DNA of 64,000 bases from Psychrobacter sp. FDAARGOS_221 (GCF_002313155.2 NZ_NWFK02000001.1:310001-374000); one strand, 5' to 3'; shown: positions 1 to 9,186, counted from the stretch's first letter. Numbers and translations: made by a program. Notes: generated by a model from the letters alone, not told the origin.

Positions 1-217
1 TTTGTTAAAGGCAATTCGGATTAATACGGCGATAGCAAAGACACAGGAATTAGAAGAACACAGAGTTTAGAAAAGATAAAGCGCTTAGATAAGCATAACC
101 GATTATGGCAAAAAGAAAACCATCAAACCACACCCGAACGTCACCCATTGTCGCAAAGATTTGATAAAGCATTAAAGCCATGCTTCACAAGTCAAGTGTT
201 AGGTCTAATTAAACCAA
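1..217. other. Window edge, no assignable gene
   Basis: No gene is assignable. A plus-strand frame is open from the window edge to a TAG at 68-70 (22 codons) and could be the tail of an upstream gene, but it is too short to identify. The remainder, up to the truC stop, shows no clear hairpin or repeat. Confidence 0.4.
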
Positions 218-1018
218 CTATCTGCTAAGGCTTGCGCTATCGACCCAATCAAGCTCCTCTAAGATACGCGCCCACTGCTCGTCAAATCCTGCCGTCAACA
301 CTAACGGCTCACCAGTTACCGGATGATCGAGTTTTAAGGTCTGAGCGTGTAACAGCATACGTGTGCAATCATATTGAGCACGAAAAAACTTATTATGGCG
401 TCCATCACCATAGCTGGTATCCCCGACTATCGGGTGAAACAGATGTCGCATGTGCCGGCGCAGCTGATGTTTCCGCCCAGTCTCAGGCAATAAGCGCATT
501 AAACTATAACGGCTGGTCGCATGCTTTTTTGAAACCGCAAACGGCAGCTCAATTTGGTCTAAGCTTTGCCAATGGGTTACCGCTTCTTGAGCAGGTTTGT
601 CTAAATCAGCAAATTTATCGGCAATAGCATCCGGCTTAAAGCTTAACGCATAATCAACGCTGCCTTCCTCTGCCATAAAGCCACGCACCACAGCGATATA
701 CTGCTTAGCAACTTTACGCTCAGTAAAGGCTTCAGTCAGACTGCGTGCCACAGCAGAGCTCTTAGCGAATAACAACACGCCGGATGTTGGTCTATCTAAT
801 CGGTGTGCTGGAAACACATGGCAACCGACCGCATCACGGGTGAGCTGCATCGCAAAGCGGGTCTCGCCTTTATCCAGCCAGCTGCGATGCACCAATAGAC
901 CGGCTTCTTTATTAATGGCTACTAGATGCTCATCTTCATAGATAATTTCTATTGGGTTATGTTTTAGGTCGTCTGTTTGGTTATCTGATTGACTGTCAGT
1001 GCCACTTTCAATATCCAT
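218..1018 (-). CDS. truC: tRNA pseudouridine synthase C (TruC), RluA family
   Basis: Predicted cytoplasmic pseudouridine synthase; TruC modifies U65 in the T-stem of some tRNAs. The 266-residue protein has the RluA-family core: an N-terminal strand IIYEDEHLVAINKEAGLLVH near residue 25, the catalytic block HRLDRPTSGVLLFA near residues 73-86 (Asp of HRLD is the nucleophile), and GRKHQLRRHMRHL plus a PIVGDTSYGDG motif in the second half. The arrangement HRLDRPTSG and the absence of an S4 domain favour TruC over RluC/RluD, which carry an N-terminal S4 domain. The acidic, Gln/Asp-rich first 20 residues are not conserved-looking. It lies 101 bp downstream of the parvulin gene on the same strand. 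Other RluA members (RluA) remain possible. Confidence 0.85.
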   Translation of the reverse strand: MDIESGTDSQSDNQTDDLKHNPIEIIYEDEHLVAINKEAGLLVHRSWLDKGETRFAMQLTRDAVGCHVFPAHRLDRPTSGVLLFAKSSAVARSLTEAFTERKVAKQYIAVVRGFMAEEGSVDYALSFKPDAIADKFADLDKPAQEAVTHWQSLDQIELPFAVSKKHATSRYSLMRLLPETGRKHQLRRHMRHLFHPIVGDTSYGDGRHNKFFRAQYDCTRMLLHAQTLKLDHPVTGEPLVLTAGFDEQWARILEELDWVDSASLSR

Positions 1019-1119
1019 CTTTATCCATTATTAATATTGTTCTTTAGGCGTTAGGCTTAACTCTTAATAGGTTTGCTTTAAGCCCACTCTCACTGTTTAA
1101 TATCTTGAGCAGGCAGGGC

Positions 1120-1398
1120 TTAAGTTCTATAAAGCACTTTCACCACATGCCAGCCAAACTTGGTTTTGACTAAATGCGGGGTTAATAGCTCACCATTGAA
1201 GCAAACTTTATCAAATGCCGGCACCATTTGACCTTTTCTAAATTCACCCAAGTCGCCGCCCTTCTTACCAGAGGGACAAGTTGAGTGTTTCTTAGCGAGC
1301 ACATCAAAATGCGCGCCCTTTTTAAGCTTGGCTATAATTTCTTCAGCCAGCTCTTTGTCTTTTACCAAAATATGTAATGCGCTTGCGGTACGTGCCAT
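1120..1398 (-). CDS. ppiC: Peptidyl-prolyl cis-trans isomerase, parvulin (PpiC) type
   Basis: Stand-alone parvulin domain of 92 residues, the usual length of E. coli PpiC. It should catalyse cis-trans isomerisation of X-Pro bonds. Diagnostic parvulin segments are visible: [15 protein letters not shown] near the start, [20 protein letters not shown] in the middle, the [11 protein letters not shown] block, and the C-terminal [11 protein letters not shown] strand. There is no signal peptide, so a cytoplasmic location is inferred. The ATG at 1396-1398 opens directly into the first parvulin strand. It is transcribed away from the tRNA gene and precedes truC. Confidence 0.9.
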   Translation of the reverse strand: MARTASALHILVKDKELAEEIIAKLKKGAHFDVLAKKHSTCPSGKKGGDLGEFRKGQMVPAFDKVCFNGELLTPHLVKTKFGWHVVKVLYRT

Positions 1399-1542
1399 GA
1401 TATCAATCCTTCAAAAATATTAATTGTCGCGGCATTATAGCACTAGTGACTGATAGTACGGGTGCTACGCTTATAAAAGTGGGTCAAACAGCTGATTAAT
1501 TATGATAAAATAATTCTCCTTTCTATCAGCATTTCAATCTAT

Positions 1543-1618
1543 GCGCTTATAGCTCAACAGGATAGAGCAGTCGCCTCCTAAGCGATCGATCGGGGTTCGA
1601 GTCCCTGTGGGCGCACCA
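1543..1618 (+). tRNA. tRNA-Arg (anticodon CCT)
   Basis: A 76-base cloverleaf can be folded by eye. The acceptor stem GCGCTTA pairs with TGGGCGC, with two G-T pairs. The anticodon stem GTCGC/GCGAT encloses the loop CTCCTAA with anticodon CCT. The T-arm contains GGTTCGAGTCC, and the discriminator A is followed by an encoded CCA. It decodes the rare arginine codon AGG. It sits at the boundary between the truC/ppiC block and the accessory region. Confidence 0.97.
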
Positions 1619-1868
1619 ACACATGTGATTACTAGTTACCGCTCATTACCTACACCCCTTCAAGTAAATAAATCCAAAGGAATGTAGTTTTTTATTTTAG
1701 TTAATATTTAAGAAAAATTTATCAAAATTTTAGCCAGTACTAATCTTATCCACTAACTTTTTTGTGTCTGCAATTTCCGTTTTTGCAAGCAGCTAAGGCA
1801 ATAATGATGCTATTATCAAGTGCTATTGCATTTGATTGTGACCAGTAAACAACTTGACAAGGAATAGT
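1619..1868. other. AT-rich spacer downstream of tRNA-Arg
   Basis: A 250-bp AT-rich stretch between the tRNA and the next gene. No copy of the tRNA 3' end (the GGTTCGAGTCCC portion) was found elsewhere in the window, so an attachment-site pair cannot be shown. A weak ribosome-binding site (AAGGAATAGT) precedes the ATG at 1869. Confidence 0.4.
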
Positions 1869-2267
1869 ATGAAAAAATTAGCAGTATTAGCAATGGTAGG
1901 ATTAATGTCAGTAACAGCTACAGCAGCAAGTTCTGACGGCTGGGCTTTAGTAGCGACTACTGAGAACAACCAAAGTAGAAGTTATGTCAATACTCACACT
2001 TTGACCAATTCAGGATCATATAAAATGTCCTTTGAAAAAGTGGAATTTGCTGAATACCAAACCGATGGCGAAAACTATTACAATTCTATTGAAATGTTTA
2101 CTACTGTTGATTGCAACAGTACTCCAAAAAGAATTAGCAGGGATAATTATAAAGTTTTCAAAGATGGTAAGTATCTATTTATGTTTTTCGAGGATGAGGA
2201 AACTTTTAATGATGCGCCTATAGGCACTGTTGGTGGCAATGTAGCTGATTATATGTGCTCGCATTAA
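1869..2267 (+). CDS. Secreted protein, surface-adhesin E-like
   Basis: A 132-residue exported protein of unproven function. The start at 1869 was preferred over an upstream in-frame codon at 1854 because AAGGA lies just before it and the protein then opens with a classical signal peptide (MKKLAVLAMVGLMSVTATAA, cleavage near residue 20). The mature part, WALVATTENNQSRSYVN followed by a segment on KMSFEKVEF and two cysteines (TVDCNS, DYMCSH), resembles the small surface-adhesin E-like domain common in Moraxellaceae and Pasteurellaceae. That assignment is by resemblance only. The two cysteines probably form a disulfide in the periplasm or on the cell surface. It is monocistronic. Confidence 0.6.
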   Translation: MKKLAVLAMVGLMSVTATAASSDGWALVATTENNQSRSYVNTHTLTNSGSYKMSFEKVEFAEYQTDGENYYNSIEMFTTVDCNSTPKRISRDNYKVFKDGKYLFMFFEDEETFNDAPIGTVGGNVADYMCSH

Positions 2268-2400
2268 AAAGATAGGACAAACCAGTGTCACGTTGATAGT
2301 GAGAACCTGCCTGTAATTAAGCCAAACCATCCTGCTTCAGATATGGTTTGGTATCTTGATACACGCAAGCACATCGGTTAGAGGTGAAATTAATTAAGCA

Positions 2401-2886
2401 CTAAGACTTGTTTTGAACCTCTTGTAAACACTCATAATTCTTCTTATCTAGAAACAGTGAAATCGCTAAACCTTTAAGGTATTTAGTCTCATACACCGGG
2501 TAACTATAAGCCTCAGATAATAAATCGTGATAAAAATCGAGGCTGTTTTCTGCCAATTCAAGGCCATCAGAATTTTGACTTAAATCAATTAGAAGATAAA
2601 TATCCTCATAATCATAGCCCTTTTGCCTCATGTTCATAAAATTAAAAGCATAGGCTGACTTAGCTGAACAAATCCCTCTTTCTTCATAAGAAAGCTGTTG
2701 TTCTATCTTAATATTATCCTCTACATCAGCACTCTCGATAAGCGCTTGAAGCTCAATAGGCAAGTCTGAAAATGACATTGTATTTGCTATCGTATCTTTC
2801 AGACTTTCTGATTCTTCAGCATAACCCTGCTGATACGGTGTAACTGTACTGATTAAAATGCCAAAAGTTAAAAGCCATTTTTTCAT
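2401..2886 (-). CDS. Hypothetical secreted protein
   Basis: I do not recognise this 161-residue protein. It begins with a probable signal peptide (MKKWLLTFGILISTVTPYQQ, cleavage after GYA near residue 23). The mature part is acidic and mostly helical-looking, with two cysteines (GICSAKSAYAF and NYECLQEV) that could form a disulfide. It lies 50 bp downstream of the hsdR stop on the same strand and could be read through from the restriction operon. Nothing in the protein suggests a role in restriction. It may belong with the other small exported proteins of this accessory region. Confidence 0.6.
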   Translation of the reverse strand: MKKWLLTFGILISTVTPYQQGYAEESESLKDTIANTMSFSDLPIELQALIESADVEDNIKIEQQLSYEERGICSAKSAYAFNFMNMRQKGYDYEDIYLLIDLSQNSDGLELAENSLDFYHDLLSEAYSYPVYETKYLKGLAISLFLDKKNYECLQEVQNKS

Positions 2887-2936
2887 AGTTATATTCAGCC
2901 GTTAGAGTGTGATTTAATTTAACGATAAATACTCTA

Positions 2937-5900
2937 CTAACTCCCCACTCTGCCCTTCTTAAAATGTTCGGCCTGGTCGAATATCTCGGTATACACCTCA
3001 TCGCGATCAATCGGCGGATAGCCCCACTCATCAAGCAGCACAATCAGATCAAACTCTAGCTCAGCCTTAGTATCATTACGCTTATTCCAGTCGGTATACT
3101 GCGCTTTATCATCAACCAAGTCTTTCACCGCTTTAGACAGCTCGATAAGCTTATCTTCTGGGTAAGTAAAGTCATACTTATGCGCCAGTGTTAATAAGAT
3201 GTCATAAAAAGCTTTTTGTTCATAATCGATACCCTTATCTTTATACGAGCTCACCTCATCGCGCATCTGGTGAATGATATCGATAATTTGGTCAGTGAAG
3301 TCTTTCATCACTGTTGAGTGCATGATGCTGCTTTCATCACGCTCGTTGTACTTTTGCACAATGGCGTTCATCTTTTTACTAAAGTCGATACTCTTGACCT
3401 TGTTGGTCTTTTTGAACTCACCAATGGCTTTTTTGAGCAATTGCTGCAACAGTTCCATCTTGGTATTGGGCTGTTTAATCTTATCAATCTTAGCCAAGTA
3501 GTCATCGTCAAAGATACTGATTTCATGCCCATGCTCAGCGCCCATCTTGAAGATTTCTTCGACACCATCGCTTTGTAGCGCATCTTTCACCAGCTCACGC
3601 ACCTTTTCATTCATTTGCTCAACATCGGGGGCATTGCCGGTAGTAATTTTGAATATAATGGTACGAACCGCTAAGTAGTAGTGAATCTTGTCCTTGTGCA
3701 GTTGCGTTAAGTCATTACTACCAACACAGATGTCATAAGCTGACTTCAGACGCTTTACCACATCCATAAAAAAGCGCTTCGACTTCTCAGTGGCCAGTAC
3801 AAAGTTGGCCGACTCATTTAGACAATCTAATTGCTCAATGGGCTTACCTGAGAAGTAGCCTGAGTTATCAAAGTTATGGAACATGGCATCAAGTAGGCTT
3901 AACTGGTCCTTGACGATCACCACCGATTGAGCGATTTCTTCTAAATTTTGCTCTTTGCCTTCGGTGTACTGAGCCAGCGCCAAGTTCATGTGCTTTTTGA
4001 TACCAATATAATCCACTACCAGCCCGCGCTCTTTACCCTCAAACTTACGGTTGACCCGTGAGATGGTTTGAATCAGATTGTGCTTTTGTAACGGCTTATC
4101 AATATAGATGGTATCCAAGAAAGGCACATCAAAGCCGGTGAGCCACATATCAACCACGATGGCTATCTTAAAGTTGGATTTGCCATTTTTAAATTGACGG
4201 TCCAGCTCTTTGCGATAGTCTTTAGTGCCCAGTAAATCCCACAGCTCTTGAGAGTCATCCTTGTTACGCGTCATAATCATTTTGACGCGCTCCATCGGCT
4301 TAATGGTCTTTTTCTCGCTCTCAGTAAGCGTGCTGCCCTCTTCACAGGCCATCACTTCCGCCCATTGCGGTCGTATATCGATAATGTCCTTATACAGCTT
4401 AAATGCGTTCTCACGAGAGCTACACACGAACATGGCTTTACCTTTTTGGGTCGTGCCCTCGGCCACTCGAGTTTCGTAATGTTCAACGAAGTCTTCAGCA
4501 ATAGCTCGAATACGGTCAGGGTCGCCCAATACGGTCGACATAGTCGCCATGGTTTGCTTACTTTTTTCTATCTGATACTCGTTGGCACCTGCTTCTTCGG
4601 CTTGCTTATAGTATTTTTCGACTTCTTCCAGTTGATTGTTATCCAACAACACTTTGGCGGCGCGTCCTTCATAGACGATAGGTACCGTAATCTCGTCATG
4701 CACCGACTCGGTCATGGTGTAGCTGTCGACAATCGGGCCGAACACATCGAGCGTGGCATCGACTGGCGTTCCGGTAAAGCCAACGTAGGTTGCATTAGGC
4801 AATGAGTCATGCAGGTATTTGGCAAAGCCGTAAGTCTTTTTGACACCGTCTTCGGTAACGGTAATCTTCTGCTCAAGGTTGAGCTGGCTGCGGTGCGCTT
4901 CATCAGATAAGACAATGACATTGCTGCGCTCTGTGAGCAGCTGCGTATCTTCGGTGAACTTGTGAATAGTCGTCAGGTACACGCCGCCGCTTTTAATGCC
5001 TGACAGCCGCTCTCTTAGCTCAGCACGGCTTTCAACACTGATGATATTGTCATCACCAATATAGGTCTTGGCATTGGTAAATTGACCAGACAGCTGATCG
5101 TCTAAGTCGGTACGGTCCGTAATCAAGACAATAGTCGGGCTGCCAAGCGTCACATCACGCATTAACAGACGGGTTAAAAACAACATGGTATAGCTTTTAC
5201 CACATCCGGTCGCACCAAAGTAGGTACCGCCTTTACCGTCACCAGCGATAAGCTTGCCAGCCGAGTCAATTTGCTTGATGTGCTGTTTGATATTATTGAA
5301 TAGCTTGGTAGCCGCATAGTACTGGGGATAGCGGCAAATGATTTTCTCTTTTTTGGTAGAGGTATCAGGCAGGTAGATAAAGTTACGCAGCACATTAAAC
5401 AGGCGCTGTTGATTAAATAGGCCTTGAATCATGGTAATCAGCGCACTGATTCCGTCTGTTTCTAGCGCTTCATCACCAGTGACTTTACGCCAAGAGTAGA
5501 AGAATTCATAAGGCGCAAATTGCGAGCCCATTTTGGTATTGGCACCATCACTAATGACACAGATGGCATTGTATTTGAGTAGTTCAGGGATATCACGGGT
5601 ATAGCGGGTCGTGAGCTGCACGTAGGCATCATGTAGCGGTGCTTCTTCGCGTATGGCGCTCTTAAATTCGAACACCACCAGTGGCAAGCCATTAATGTAT
5701 AAAATGGCATCGGGAATACGCAGCTCATAGCCTTCAATATTTAGCTGAGTGACGACCCGCAGCGTATTATTGCTCAGGTCATCATAATCAAGCAGCTGGA
5801 TAAACAGGTCTTTTTTGGTGTGGTCTTCACGCTTAAGCAAAAAGCCATTAGACACATCTTTCATAATGGCTTTGTTACTGTCGTAAAGATCAGAGGCTGG

Positions 5901-6122
5901 CAGGGTTTTAAGACGATGCAGGATTAAGCCAATCTCATAATCGGTAATGTGCTGATCTTGATAGCGTCTGGCTAGAAAATCACGTAAATCAGACTCAATG
6001 AGTACATCTTCAGGCTCCCGCCCAAGCTGGCTATCGACGATTTCACCTGGGGTGTGTGGATAACCTTCGCTGGCAAGTAATTCGACAATGGCCTGTTCAA
6101 GTTTGGCTTCAGTGAATTTCAA
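2937..6122 (-). CDS. hsdR: Type I restriction enzyme, R (HsdR) subunit
   Basis: Motor and nuclease subunit of a type I restriction-modification complex, which translocates DNA and cuts far from the recognition site when unmethylated DNA is met. The 1061-residue length is normal. Visible motifs are a PD-(D/E)XK nuclease signature (PDAIL then VVFEFKSA, near residue 150), Walker A GATGCGKSYTM near residue 305, the DEAH-type box LSDEAHRSQ near 405, the helicase segment VGFTGTPVD, and the RecA2 block DMWLTGFDVPFLDT followed by QTISRVNR. The start appears to be TTG at 6122, preceded by AGGA about 10 bases upstream; no better ATG lies nearby. It is separated from hsdS by the abi gene and an IS-interrupted gene but is on the same strand. 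It looks intact. Confidence 0.95.
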   Translation of the reverse strand: MKFTEAKLEQAIVELLASEGYPHTPGEIVDSQLGREPEDVLIESDLRDFLARRYQDQHITDYEIGLILHRLKTLPASDLYDSNKAIMKDVSNGFLLKREDHTKKDLFIQLLDYDDLSNNTLRVVTQLNIEGYELRIPDAILYINGLPLVVFEFKSAIREEAPLHDAYVQLTTRYTRDIPELLKYNAICVISDGANTKMGSQFAPYEFFYSWRKVTGDEALETDGISALITMIQGLFNQQRLFNVLRNFIYLPDTSTKKEKIICRYPQYYAATKLFNNIKQHIKQIDSAGKLIAGDGKGGTYFGATGCGKSYTMLFLTRLLMRDVTLGSPTIVLITDRTDLDDQLSGQFTNAKTYIGDDNIISVESRAELRERLSGIKSGGVYLTTIHKFTEDTQLLTERSNVIVLSDEAHRSQLNLEQKITVTEDGVKKTYGFAKYLHDSLPNATYVGFTGTPVDATLDVFGPIVDSYTMTESVHDEITVPIVYEGRAAKVLLDNNQLEEVEKYYKQAEEAGANEYQIEKSKQTMATMSTVLGDPDRIRAIAEDFVEHYETRVAEGTTQKGKAMFVCSSRENAFKLYKDIIDIRPQWAEVMACEEGSTLTESEKKTIKPMERVKMIMTRNKDDSQELWDLLGTKDYRKELDRQFKNGKSNFKIAIVVDMWLTGFDVPFLDTIYIDKPLQKHNLIQTISRVNRKFEGKERGLVVDYIGIKKHMNLALAQYTEGKEQNLEEIAQSVVIVKDQLSLLDAMFHNFDNSGYFSGKPIEQLDCLNESANFVLATEKSKRFFMDVVKRLKSAYDICVGSNDLTQLHKDKIHYYLAVRTIIFKITTGNAPDVEQMNEKVRELVKDALQSDGVEEIFKMGAEHGHEISIFDDDYLAKIDKIKQPNTKMELLQQLLKKAIGEFKKTNKVKSIDFSKKMNAIVQKYNERDESSIMHSTVMKDFTDQIIDIIHQMRDEVSSYKDKGIDYEQKAFYDILLTLAHKYDFTYPEDKLIELSKAVKDLVDDKAQYTDWNKRNDTKAELEFDLIVLLDEWGYPPIDRDEVYTEIFDQAEHFKKGRVGS

Positions 6123-6425
6123 TGCTATGTTTCCTATACTAAATTACCACTAAAATGCGTTTCTGATATGAATGATATGTATGGGTAGCTACTTACTGCA
6201 ATTCGCTTATAACTGTCTTTGCAAAGGCGGGCAGTTTAAACTGGTTAGTAGGGCTCCATAAGAGGGATAAAATTAAATCTTTACTTGAACGTAACTAAAC
6301 TTACGCCTATAATAGCTCCTAACAGCACCGCCACCTCTACCTAATCTCTCTGGTAACATTGAATTAGGAAATGTGGCGGTTTTCTATTGTCCATTGATTT
6401 ATCTTAGTAGATTTTGTAAGTTTCT
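6123..6425. other. Spacer between abi and hsdR
   Basis: About 300 bp without a convincing gene. It holds the hairpin listed at 6327-6380 and presumably a promoter for hsdR, since that hairpin could separate hsdR transcription from abi. No further repeat was found. Confidence 0.4.
6327..6380 (+). terminator. Hairpin with T-tract, orphan terminator-like
   Basis: Outer arms ACCGCCAC (6327-6334) and GTGGCGGT (6373-6380), with inner arms CCTAAT/ATTAGG, are followed on the plus strand by TTTCT. It has the shape of a plus-strand rho-independent terminator, yet no plus-strand gene lies upstream. On the minus strand it would sit in the leader of hsdR. Confidence 0.5.
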
Positions 6426-7343
6426 TCACCAGTCCTGCCAAGTACTAAATCCTATATCATTTAATTTGATAGCTTTATTTGTTGGTGTAGGAAATTTATG
6501 AAATAAATCTTCTACTTTACGATCCCAAGTACTGTTTGGCTCAATGACCGCTAACAAATGCTTCATCATAATAAGATAAAAGAACAACCGTTTATTATCC
6601 GCTGATGACAACCCTAAAAAACGACTGTCCACTTTTGCCACAACATCAATATTTATATTCCATAATCTCGCATGATGTGCACAAATATTGCGTATATAGT
6701 TTAATGACTTAAGCCAGCTTCCGAATACATTGGGATTATCCACACCATAACTTTGTGATATTTGCTTTTTCTGCCTACCTTTAAGTCCTGAATACAATAC
6801 CGATAAGCTACCAAAATCCATAACCTCTACTCCTACCCATATCGGCAAGTCTTCATAAGTGGCGATGTGATGCTTGATAAATGGACTTTTGTTTGAACGA
6901 CGTATCTGATATTTATACTTTTTCAACCATGATTCATAGTTAATTTGTTTGCTTTCACCTTGAACAAACTTTTGGTCAAAATTATTTTTATCTAAATGTG
7001 CAACAGGGCTGATACGTCCAAAATTGTATGCTATGTTGGTTCTTACAGACATCTCAATGACCTCTAGAGCTTCTAAACACAACATACGTAACTTTTTATC
7101 AAAATTATAGATATTTAAAACATCGGTAAATTTAGTATCTTTATAAAAATTATTCTCTCTCGTGTTATTAATTAGTTGCCTAAATGGATACCAATACCCA
7201 CTTAATCGGTAGTAATTTACTTGCGATAGAATATGTATAGCGTCAGTTTTATCCTCGAATATCATCCCTCTATTCTCAAGCAAGGCTATCTGTTTTTCGA
7301 ATGATTGCCAAGGTTTGCAACTTTGTTTATTCAATAGATTCAA
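6426..7343 (-). CDS. Abi_2 (AbiD/AbiF-like) abortive infection protein
   Basis: A 305-residue protein resembling the AbiD/AbiF (Abi_2) family, known from plasmid- and chromosome-borne phage abortive infection. Family features seen are KPWQSFEKQIALLENRGM at the N-terminus, the YYRLSGYWYPFR segment near residue 45, a central MDFGSLSVLYSGL stretch, and the C-terminal YIRNICAHHARLWN near residue 216. The last has the RNxxxHxxRxWN form of a HEPN-type RNase centre, so RNA cleavage on infection is an inference. The start is TTG at 7343, with AAGGA about 9 bases upstream. It sits between hsdS and hsdR on the same strand, so it is probably part of the defence locus. No antitoxin-like partner is adjacent. 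Confidence 0.85.
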   Translation of the reverse strand: MNLLNKQSCKPWQSFEKQIALLENRGMIFEDKTDAIHILSQVNYYRLSGYWYPFRQLINNTRENNFYKDTKFTDVLNIYNFDKKLRMLCLEALEVIEMSVRTNIAYNFGRISPVAHLDKNNFDQKFVQGESKQINYESWLKKYKYQIRRSNKSPFIKHHIATYEDLPIWVGVEVMDFGSLSVLYSGLKGRQKKQISQSYGVDNPNVFGSWLKSLNYIRNICAHHARLWNINIDVVAKVDSRFLGLSSADNKRLFFYLIMMKHLLAVIEPNSTWDRKVEDLFHKFPTPTNKAIKLNDIGFSTWQDW

Positions 7344-7524
7344 ACGAGGTATTCCTTTGCCTGTTTATTTTACGTGAATTGCAAGTACTAGCATCTTAAC
7401 AAAAATTTATCGTAGTTTACTCTCCATTGTACTTTTAGGTCACGATAATAATCGGTATATGCAATACACCCTACTTTGTTATATTTTTTTCTTACAGCTT
7501 AAATCACGACCTTATATATAACTT

Positions 7525-7974
7525 TTAATAATACTCCTTTTTCACAGGATCAAATCTCTTAACGGTGCTGTGATGTACATCTTCTATACGCCCAGTATCG
7601 TCATTGGGCATTTCTCCTATATATGTCATTTGGATGGGATAATACTTCGAGTTATCATCAGGTAAAACCTTGTAGACTACATCATATTTATAACTCAACG
7701 GGGAATCTTCACCATATACCCCAGATATATCAAGACCTCCATCACCTAAATGATAAATGTCAATAAAATCATCTTCTGGTAGATGTAAAGCTTCCCACCA
7801 ATATGAGTCTTCACCATGTACGAGTTGATTGTTTTTATAGATACTGCCGACAAGATCTTTTCCGATTACTTGTATGCCTGTCTTCACATTAAATGAGTCA
7901 AATTTTATTAAACCCCATCCCCCTGAAATTTCGATTTCATTGTCTGGTAGACTCTTACTAACCAATTGATATAC
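7525..7974 (-). pseudogene. 3' fragment of IS-interrupted secreted-protein gene
   Basis: C-terminal half of a gene split by the IS at 7975-9252. Its frame stays open up to the IS junction (codons GTA TAT CAA TTG at 7963-7974), so there is no genuine start; an apparent TTG at 7965 is internal. Joined to the 5' fragment it continues QLDSGV with YQLVSKSLPDN. The fragment covers 148 codons of an acidic, Trp/Tyr-rich polypeptide (ISGGWGLIKFDSF, DSYWWEALHLPEDDF, VYKVLPDDNSKYYPI). No family was recognised. It has no ribosome-binding site of its own and is probably untranslated. Confidence 0.8.
7972..7974. repeat. Target-site duplication TAC (left copy)
   Basis: TAC immediately outside the left IS end. 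The matching TAC is at 9253-9255. A 3-bp duplication is normal for IS3-family elements, and removing one copy plus the IS restores the host reading frame. Confidence 0.85.
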
Positions 7975-8020
7975 TGACCCCTGCCGTCAAATCCGTACAC
8001 CTAAACTTGGGAGATTTTGA

Positions 8021-8839
8021 TCAGGCAGCTTGACGATAGAAATCCATCCAAACTTGTCTTGGCGATCTCATACCTAAACTCTGCTGAATCCTGACTTGAT
8101 TGTAATCTAACTCGATATATTTTATGATACTGTTGATTGCTTCAAATCGAGTTTTGTAATTATGATGATATATCAGCTCATTCTTTAAAACGCCCCAGAA
8201 GCTCTCTATTGGCGCATTGTCATAACAGTTACCTTTCGCACTCATAGATCCTTTAAAACCGTATTTACTGATCATTTTGCGATAATCTTCGCTGCAATAC
8301 TGGCTGCCTCTATCTGAATGTACAATAAGCCCTTGGCTAGGTCGTTTATCCTTGATTGCTTTATTTAAGGCTCTACAGACTAAATCTGCTTTCATGCGTT
8401 TATCGATAGCGTAGCCAACCAATTCTTTGGTATATAAGTCTTTGACGCCTGCTAAATAAAGCCAGCCCTCATCTGTCCAAATATAGGTTATATCACTGAC
8501 CCAAGCACAATTAGGACGGTTAACGCCAAACTGTTGTTTAAGAAAATTAGGATAGACTCGCTTGTTATGGTCTGAGTCCGTTGTCACTTTAAAGCGTTTA
8601 TGACGTCTACATTTGATGTCATGTTCTTCCTTGATACTACGCACCATGTACTTGCTAATCTCATGTCCATGCTCACTTAAATGTGCATGCAGACGCTGAT
8701 AACCATATCGCTCTTTAGTCTCACTATGCGCAGCTTTTACAAGCAGCTCACAGCGGTTACGATGTATTTGCTGAGCACTGATATTACGCTTGGTCCAGTC
8801 ATAGTAGCTTGATGGTTTAATATCAAGGGTTTTACACAT
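8021..8839 (-). CDS. IS3-family transposase OrfB (DDE integrase core)
   Basis: Catalytic part of the transposase (272 residues from the ATG), normally made as an OrfAB fusion. It begins with the helix-turn-helix_21-like region (KPSSYYDWTKR, RYGYQRLHAHL), followed by an rve integrase core with the DDE residues visible: WVSDITYI (first D), HSDRGSQY (second D) and NAPIESFWGVLKNE (E). The frame is open upstream to the slippery site in orfA, giving RYAFIDHHKYEFSI between the two ORFs, so the fusion is physically possible. The gene appears complete, with an ordinary C-terminus near YNQVRIQQSLGMRSPRQVW. Confidence 0.95.
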   Translation of the reverse strand: MCKTLDIKPSSYYDWTKRNISAQQIHRNRCELLVKAAHSETKERYGYQRLHAHLSEHGHEISKYMVRSIKEEHDIKCRRHKRFKVTTDSDHNKRVYPNFLKQQFGVNRPNCAWVSDITYIWTDEGWLYLAGVKDLYTKELVGYAIDKRMKADLVCRALNKAIKDKRPSQGLIVHSDRGSQYCSEDYRKMISKYGFKGSMSAKGNCYDNAPIESFWGVLKNELIYHHNYKTRFEAINSIIKYIELDYNQVRIQQSLGMRSPRQVWMDFYRQAA

Positions 8840-8886
8840 GCTGGTAATGCTAAATTCATATTTGTGATGGTCAATAAAGGCGTACC

Positions 8887-9186
8887 TTACTGACCGTGTT
8901 TCGCAAAGTACGCCGTGGCCTTTTTTAGTATCTCTCGTTCTTCTTGTGCTATTTTTAGTTCACGCTTTAAACGCTTCATTTCTTCAAGGGCTGAAACAAG
9001 CTCTGGATCGTATTGCTTAGTACCCTTGAGCATGCCTTGATTGGCTTTTCGTTGCCAGTTAGCCAGTGTCTGCATTGGCAGCCCTAACCGCCTAGCTGTA
9101 GCACTAACATTGCCACCATTATTCTCTATTGCTTTAACTGCTTCTGCTTTAAATTCTTCACTGTATCTTTTAGCTTTCTTTGTCAT
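8887..9186 (-). CDS. IS3-family OrfA (HTH_Tnp_1)
   Basis: A 99-residue DNA-binding OrfA. It has the HTH_Tnp_1 pattern KRYSEEFKAEAVKAIE near the N-terminus, VSATARRLGLPMQTLANW as the helix-turn-helix, and a leucine-zipper-like coiled coil LEEMKRLKRELKIAQEERE ending in ILKKATAYFAK. The codons CTA AAA AAG near residues 87-89 contain the A6G heptamer at 8920-8926, where a -1 ribosomal shift enters the orfB frame without meeting a stop. OrfA alone generally acts as a regulator, while the OrfAB fusion is the transposase. Confidence 0.93.
   Translation of the reverse strand: MTKKAKRYSEEFKAEAVKAIENNGGNVSATARRLGLPMQTLANWQRKANQGMLKGTKQYDPELVSALEEMKRLKRELKIAQEEREILKKATAYFAKHGQ
8920..8926 (-). promoter_or_regulatory. 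A6G programmed -1 frameshift site
   Basis: The minus strand reads A AAA AAG within orfA. Slipping back one base leads to GGC CAC GGC and on through RYAFID into orfB with no stop. This matches the known IS3-family strategy. A downstream stimulatory structure was not established. Confidence 0.8.

Noticed and set aside
232..627. 131-residue plus-strand frame inside truC
   Set aside because: It runs antisense to a clear pseudouridine synthase and has no recognisable domain or ribosome-binding site.
1543..1618. att site duplication of the tRNA-Arg 3' end
   Set aside because: The T-arm sequence GGTTCGAGTCCC was not found a second time; a GGGCGCACC match at about 44689 is inside the GST coding sequence.
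4248..4805. 185-residue plus-strand frame inside hsdR
   Set aside because: Antisense shadow of the helicase region; the real protein on the other strand has all motifs.
7525..7965. Independent 146-residue gene with TTG start
   Set aside because: Its frame is open to the IS junction and fuses in frame with the 5' part; best explained as a fragment.
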